A stretch of 64,000 nt of DNA, from the NCBI RefSeq assembly GCF_025685625.1, contig NZ_JAGSYI010000003.1, positions 62,001 to 126,000 of the forward strand. The letters are read 5' to 3'. Both the position numbers and the translations under genes were made by a program. This DNA comes from Acidicapsa acidisoli (GTDB lineage: Bacteria > Acidobacteriota > Terriglobia > Terriglobales > Acidobacteriaceae). The notes beneath the pieces were generated by a model. That model did no database searches and was not told the origin of the DNA. It was given only the letters and a program-made list of their open reading frames with translations. Below are positions 60,218 through 64,000 of the stretch, piece by piece. The first letter of the stretch is position 1; each line of letters opens with the position of its first letter.

Positions 60218-61089
60218 AACACCGGCGACTCTCGACTTATCGGAGATTGGGAGAAATGGTTTAACAGCAGAACTAACACCGGACGGCTCGGTACCCTACG
60301 GCTTGCGCCATAATGATTAACAACATCCAATGCAATCCACAGCGGTAACATCGATTAGAATCGCTTAATACCCTCTAATAACAATTGCAAAGTACATTAA
60401 GGCTATACTCAGTTCATCTTTTTGAAATACAGTGAACCTTCATTGATTGCCGTCCTGACAGGAAATACTTAACTAAATCTACAAACAGCGCCGTCGACTC
60501 CAAACAGTCGCCATTCTGAGATTGATCTGCGATGAAGTCCAGGCTACAGGCCTGATCAGATCCTGTCGTCCGGAACCGTTCTTCACGGTGCCGCACAGCT
60601 TTGCTTCGTATATATAGCCTTTTCTTCAGGGCGAGCCCTTCTTTCTTGTACAGCCGGTACAACAAGTTCTGCCCGCTTGAAGGGCCCGGAACACTTGTGC
60701 AGTCCGAGAGTTAAGAACCGGCTTGTTTTGGTGTCAATCAGATCGCTGTTAACCGCAATCTGACTGACGAACTCTGTTGGCGTACTCTCGACGAGAGCCC
60801 TGTGAGGGCGACTCTCATTGTGCCCCGTTCTATAACACCGTCAGGCCGCACTACGCGCCTGATTACATGCACCGCACCGGAGACTTGGCTGACAAACAAC
60901 CTGGGGTGTGGAGAAGTGGAAACCGCTACACGCTTCCGACAAAGATAACTGCCCTGCACTACCAATCTCCATGGTACAAAAGATCGGCCAGATTAAGAGG
61001 GTTGCACATCGATAATCACCCGACGAGTGAGTCGTAACTTTAAAATCTTTTGAATCGCGGTGCGATGTTCACTACAATATCGAAAAATC
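60218..61089. other. relic-bearing intergenic region
   Basis: Apart from the transposase relic at 60414-60665 I see no intact gene. On the plus strand near 60830-60900 the words FYNTVRPHYAPDYM resemble the end of an IS3-type transposase (YN.VRPH..L.Y), so parts of a second, oppositely oriented copy may be present. Confidence 0.4.
60414..60665 (-). pseudogene. IS3-family orfB relic
   Basis: The 83-codon frame begins LYRLYKKEGLALKKR and continues VRHREERFRTTGSDQACSLDFIAD, matching the YRLYREEGL...W(S/A)MDF(V)AD region of IS3 OrfB, including the first catalytic Asp. The second half of the catalytic domain is missing. It lies just upstream of the giant gene. Confidence 0.65.
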
Positions 61090-61506
61090 ATGGTTAGCGA
61101 TAACGAAGAGCTTTATTCATTCCGCATCTACATCCGACAGGAAATAGCCACCCACGTCGCTACAACTATTTTTCTCTATTGGGACACGCGGTTCAAGGAT
61201 CGCGCTCTCATTGGACCATGGTTTTATGAGCACGCAGCTTACAACGACCTCGAAGGCCGTTTGTGGATAGGTCGCATACTCGATTCTTGCAATGGCCAGT
61301 TTCGCTATGACTGGGCGGTTTTGAGGTCTGAAGAGATTGACCGAGTCATTAAAGATAAAATTCAGACTTTAAGCAACAGTCGAGCGTCCGAGTTACAGGA
61401 CTTCCTCGAACACAGTTGGAAAATGGCAAACGACAACCCAAGCCGAGCTTCAAGAGCGGTTTTCATTTGCCAGACCGAGTTGCAGCCTCCGTTTGTAATC
61501 TCTTGA
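61090..61506 (+). CDS. hypothetical protein sharing a domain with the phage-side gene at 46244
   Basis: A 138-residue protein from the ATG giving MVSDNEELYSFR. Residues about 40-138 contain LIGPWFYEHAAYNDLEGRLWIG and a NDNPSRASRAVF end, matching the C-terminal domain of the protein at 46244..46759 in order and spacing. Here the domain follows a short soluble beta-rich N-terminus without membrane anchor. Function unknown. Confidence 0.6.
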   Translation: MVSDNEELYSFRIYIRQEIATHVATTIFLYWDTRFKDRALIGPWFYEHAAYNDLEGRLWIGRILDSCNGQFRYDWAVLRSEEIDRVIKDKIQTLSNSRASELQDFLEHSWKMANDNPSRASRAVFICQTELQPPFVIS

Positions 61507-61866
61507 GTCACTATTTTCTTGTACACTCTCTGGCGTATGCTTCTTTGCTCGCGCCATAGATAGTTCCCTTCTGATGGACCTGGCGGCCCCTCTTTACCAA
61601 GCGCTTCGCCGGGAGGATCTGTGTAAGCTAGGGGTTTTGTGACTTTACGCATGAACGGCGCGGCAGGCCCCATCTCAAAGCGTCCACCAAAGGAGAAAAG
61701 ACGCCCTACATCCGGCAATGAGAAGCGGGACGCAGGAGAGAAGGTAGCCACTCTCCTGTTGAAGCAGGGCAAGGCAGCTTCGCTGCCGAATGACCCCTTG
61801 CTTGCCCCACTCAGCTTTCAACCTTCTTATTGGCTCCAGAGTTTCGTGCTATTTGCTTGATTTATT

Positions 61867-61911
61867 TGGTGGAGCTGAGCGGGATCGCACCGCTGGCTTC
61901 CCCGTTGCGAA
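61867..61911 (-). tRNA. 3' fragment of tRNA-Ala (attachment-site remnant)
   Basis: On the minus strand the sequence runs from an anticodon loop with CGC, through the variable loop, a T arm with GGTGCGATCCC, to an acceptor end GCTCCACCA. The 5' half of a tRNA is absent: the bases before the loop cannot form the anticodon stem. This is the usual footprint left by an integrative element that used a tRNA-Ala gene as attB. A decayed integrase lies 0.3 kb away. Confidence 0.65.
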
Positions 61912-62132
61912 AACGATGATGAACGTATTTTCAAGAACTTAGCGCAACAAAACGAAGTGTTTTTGAACGGAAAAGAACGGGCCACAATCCTTATTGGACC
62001 CATATTGGACCCACGCTTAATCAGCAACGATCAAAACCCGGCATGACCGACAAAATCGACATTCCTCCGGCCTTCACACTCGTTGCATTTTCGTCAACCG
62101 ATACCCTTCGGCTAACAGAGCAATAAACAACT

Positions 62133-62220
62133 TAGTATCAACGACTTACGCGAATCGGCTGGCAGCCTAAAGTATTGAAAAGAAACGATAGGTAGTTCTT
62201 GTTGAGGAGACATTGTGGGG
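62133..62220 (+). repeat. 88-bp imperfect direct repeat, copy 1
   Basis: Pairs with 62635-62722 without gaps, 66 of 88 bases identical by my hand alignment. It ends in ATTGTGGGG. It precedes the integrase relic. Confidence 0.65.
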
Positions 62221-62597
62221 TGAAAAAGAGCGAGTTCCCTGCCCTTCTTTGCACCGAAGAATTCCCGAATGGTCGCTGTCTACTGATTGAAGCGGTGCTT
62301 GGGCATTCGAGGACTCGGATGGCAGGCGCTTCAGCATACCTACGCACGCTGCTGTACGAGACCGGAGTTCCCGTAGGAGTGCGGCAAAAGCTGATGCGCG
62401 ACGTAAACATGAGGACGACGATGAACGTCTACGGCTCGTCCAGTCTCAGAGCAAGGACAGAGGCAAATAGCCGCGTTGTGCATATGCTGGTGGCAAAAGA
62501 AAAGCTCACCGATTTTGCAGAATTCAAGGGCTTGGAGCAGACAGAACGCTTATTGTGGGGTCGTGATTTCCTAAGTGGTTGCGGGGATAGGGTTTGA
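62199..62597 (+). pseudogene. tyrosine-integrase C-terminal relic
   Basis: The open frame of 132 codons contains LLYETGVPVGVRQKLMRDVNMRTTMNVYG followed by EANSRVVHML when read in parts, the C-terminal signature of phage-type integrases. The catalytic Tyr remains (NVYG); the preceding His position is Asp (LMRDVN) and the Arg box is lost. Non-functional remnant, linked to the tRNA fragment nearby. Confidence 0.7.
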
Positions 62598-62634
62598 ATC
62601 AGCGACATATGGGTTATGAGAGCAACTAACAACG

Positions 62635-62722
62635 TAATATCAACAACTTACGGGGAGCGGTCGGCAACCTAAACCCTTGAAAAGTAATGGTAGGGAATCC
62701 TTATTGTGGGGCTATTGTGGGG
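62635..62722 (+). repeat. 88-bp imperfect direct repeat, copy 2
   Basis: Second copy of the repeat at 62133-62220, 502 bp further on, just after the integrase relic. Conserved words include TATCAAC, ACTTACG, CCTAAA, TTGAAAAG and ATTGTGGGG. Confidence 0.65.
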
Positions 62723-62869
62723 TTGTATTTTCGTTTCCGGGGGCAGCATGATGGCCTTCCGAATCCCTGTGGTCATGCACGCTTTTCACTCGATATGCTG
62801 TTTTCAACATTTGCTGAAAGCATCACATTCGGTGAAAAACCTCAAATAGGCCTGGTCATTCCTGCGCAA

Positions 62870-62903
62870 TAATAATTGTTCCCACGATTGGGAATGATTA
62901 TAA
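62870..62903. promoter_or_regulatory. palindromic operator candidate of the toxin-antitoxin operon
   Basis: TTCCCA-CGAT-TGGGAA forms a perfect 6-bp core, with partly matched AT-rich flanks (ATAAT on both sides). It lies 30 bases before the antitoxin start, the usual place for autoregulation. Confidence 0.55.
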
Positions 62904-62924
62904 TGGAAGGCGAGGTGAAATGCC

Positions 62925-63587
62925 ATGGTGATGACTCTCGAAACGCTCACAACGAACGAAGCGGCTGTGGTCGCGGGGGTCTCCGTCGATGACGTGAACC
63001 GGGCGATTGATCGCAAAATCTTACCCAAGAATCTCTACCGGACAACGGCGGTTCGCACACTCAAGAGAGACGCTTGTCTTTGGATTGCATTCTGGTTCGA
63101 GACCTCCGAGTCCCTTACGCCCACCGCCCGCCAACGGGTCATCGCGGCAGGTTCGCAACGCTGCCCATCTTGGGCAGCATTACGAAACTGCAAGCTGCAG
63201 GAAACGCGAAACATTGAGGTGGGAATTCAAGACATTTGGGAAGAAGTGAACAACCGGTTAGAGGAACTAGAGAGAGCGCAGCAAATGGTGATTGAAGATC
63301 CCGAAATTCTTTCTGGAACACCAGTCATACAAGGAAGCAGAATCCCGGTCTATGACGTTGCCAGTCTCGTAGAAGAAAGGACTCCGATGGACGAACTCAA
63401 AGAGCTCTACCCCAGGTTGTCCGAGGAGCAGTTTCGTCTTGCTTCTGTGTACGCAAAGGCTCGGCCTCTCCGAGGTCGGCCAAAGCGGAAATCGCTGCCT
63501 GACTCGAGTAGGATTTCCGTCTCGAAGAAGAATCTTCGAGAGGCCTCCATAGGAGGACCTAAACGTGCAAAAGTTGCTTCTCGATGA
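62925..63587 (+). CDS. DUF433 antitoxin-like protein
   Basis: A 220-residue protein. The N-terminal MerR/HTH-like segment (TLTTNEAAVVAGVSVDDVNRAI) is followed by a variable region and a DUF433 domain (EILSGTPVIQGSRIPVYDVASLV, then DELKELYPRLSEEQFRLA). DUF433 proteins act as VapB-type antitoxins of PIN-like toxins. The C-terminus is basic. Its end overlaps the toxin gene by 23 bp. Confidence 0.8.
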   Translation: MVMTLETLTTNEAAVVAGVSVDDVNRAIDRKILPKNLYRTTAVRTLKRDACLWIAFWFETSESLTPTARQRVIAAGSQRCPSWAALRNCKLQETRNIEVGIQDIWEEVNNRLEELERAQQMVIEDPEILSGTPVIQGSRIPVYDVASLVEERTPMDELKELYPRLSEEQFRLASVYAKARPLRGRPKRKSLPDSSRISVSKKNLREASIGGPKRAKVASR

Positions 63588-63978
63588 AAACCTTAGTCCA
63601 ACGCTGGTTGATGTTGCCCACGCGATGGGATTCGTGTGCTCGCACATCAACTTTCTTGGTCTGAATTGCGCCAAAGATTGGGAGTTAAAATCTACGATCC
63701 TCGATGGTGATTACACGTTCGTCACGAATAACAGCGTCGACTTCCGTGGCCCCGCGAAAACCCCAGGAAGCCAGGGTGTTTATTCAAGCATCTCCCTCCA
63801 TGCCGGCCTCGTCTGCATCGACGCTACGGGGGGTCTCAATCTGGATAGACAGAAGCGTCTGTTTGTACTCATTCTTTCCGACATCGAAAAGCATGGTGAT
63901 CTGACAAATCAGGTGTTGCAGGTGACGCTTACACCCGATGGAGCAGTGGAACTCAGCCGTTATTCGATGCCGCGCTAG
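63565..63978 (+). CDS. DUF5615 PIN-like toxin
   Basis: A 137-residue protein. MQKLLLDENLSPTLVD, CAKDWELKS and DYTFVTNNSVDF are the acidic motifs of the DUF5615 branch of PIN-like nucleases. AGGAGG precedes the ATG within the antitoxin gene. It presumably cleaves RNA when not neutralised by the upstream DUF433 protein. Confidence 0.82.
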   Translation: MQKLLLDENLSPTLVDVAHAMGFVCSHINFLGLNCAKDWELKSTILDGDYTFVTNNSVDFRGPAKTPGSQGVYSSISLHAGLVCIDATGGLNLDRQKRLFVLILSDIEKHGDLTNQVLQVTLTPDGAVELSRYSMPR

Positions 63979-64000
63979 GGCACGATGGATCCAACGATGA

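Noticed and set aside
60777-61037. 86-codon plus-strand open frame
   Set aside because: Only a 14-residue stretch recalls a transposase end; treated as relic sequence, not a gene.

Overview
The window looks like a chromosomal segment of a soil Acidobacteriota (Terriglobia-like) bacterium, most of it occupied by a heavily loaded, probably defective prophage. The taxonomic guess rests on the host-side genes at 46.8-64 kb: a giant lipoprotein with a chitobiase-C-terminal-like domain plus Ig-like repeats, HipA-like kinases with a DUF3037 partner, and small 7-TM proteins. It is an inference. No rRNA or complete tRNA is present.

Phage backbone. From about 1.3 to 34 kb nearly all phage genes lie on the minus strand, joined by stop/start overlaps of the ATGA type. 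Transcription would start near 34.1 kb and run leftwards through small early proteins, an XRE regulator, an SF1 helicase, a RecA-like ATPase, zinc ribbons, DUF1643, a cytosine-5 methyltransferase and two DPPY methyltransferases. Further left lie a tyrosine integrase, ArdC, DUF736 and more small phage genes. At 35.4-36.4 kb a CI/LexA-like repressor faces a small Cro-like gene. Two copies of a 17-bp motif, one by the repressor and one before the early operon, are good operator candidates. Rightwards (39.9-46.8 kb) a packaging/structural block holds a ParB-like protein, small and large terminase, two related structural proteins (one frameshifted) and a portal protein. No capsid, tail-tube, tape-measure or lysin gene follows the portal, so the element is probably unable to make particles alone.

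Cargo. At least eleven genes sit on the plus strand inside this minus-strand backbone, and further accessory-looking genes share the phage strand. They include five TIR-domain proteins (10.2, 11.8, 23.8, 25.2 and 34.2 kb), one fused to DUF4062 and one directly behind an HNH-nuclease gene. There are also a HEPN-like TIGR02391 protein, a second HNH nuclease, a 7-TM protein paired with a 2H-phosphoesterase-like protein, a secreted Sel1-type protein and two lysine-rich histone-H1-like proteins. The natural reading is an anti-phage arsenal carried by a prophage; which partners work together is inference from gene order.

Right of the element (46.8-64 kb) the sequence is worn host DNA. It holds a response-regulator fragment, an intact HipA-like kinase, a DUF3037 gene, a HipA-like protein that has lost key residues, two membrane-protein genes, and a 7.2-kb Ig-repeat lipoprotein gene flanked by IS3-type transposase relics. 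Beyond these lie a 3' tRNA-Ala fragment with a decayed integrase between imperfect direct repeats, and a DUF433/DUF5615 toxin-antitoxin pair with an upstream palindrome. A domain in the last phage-side gene (46.2 kb) recurs in a host-side gene at 61.1 kb.
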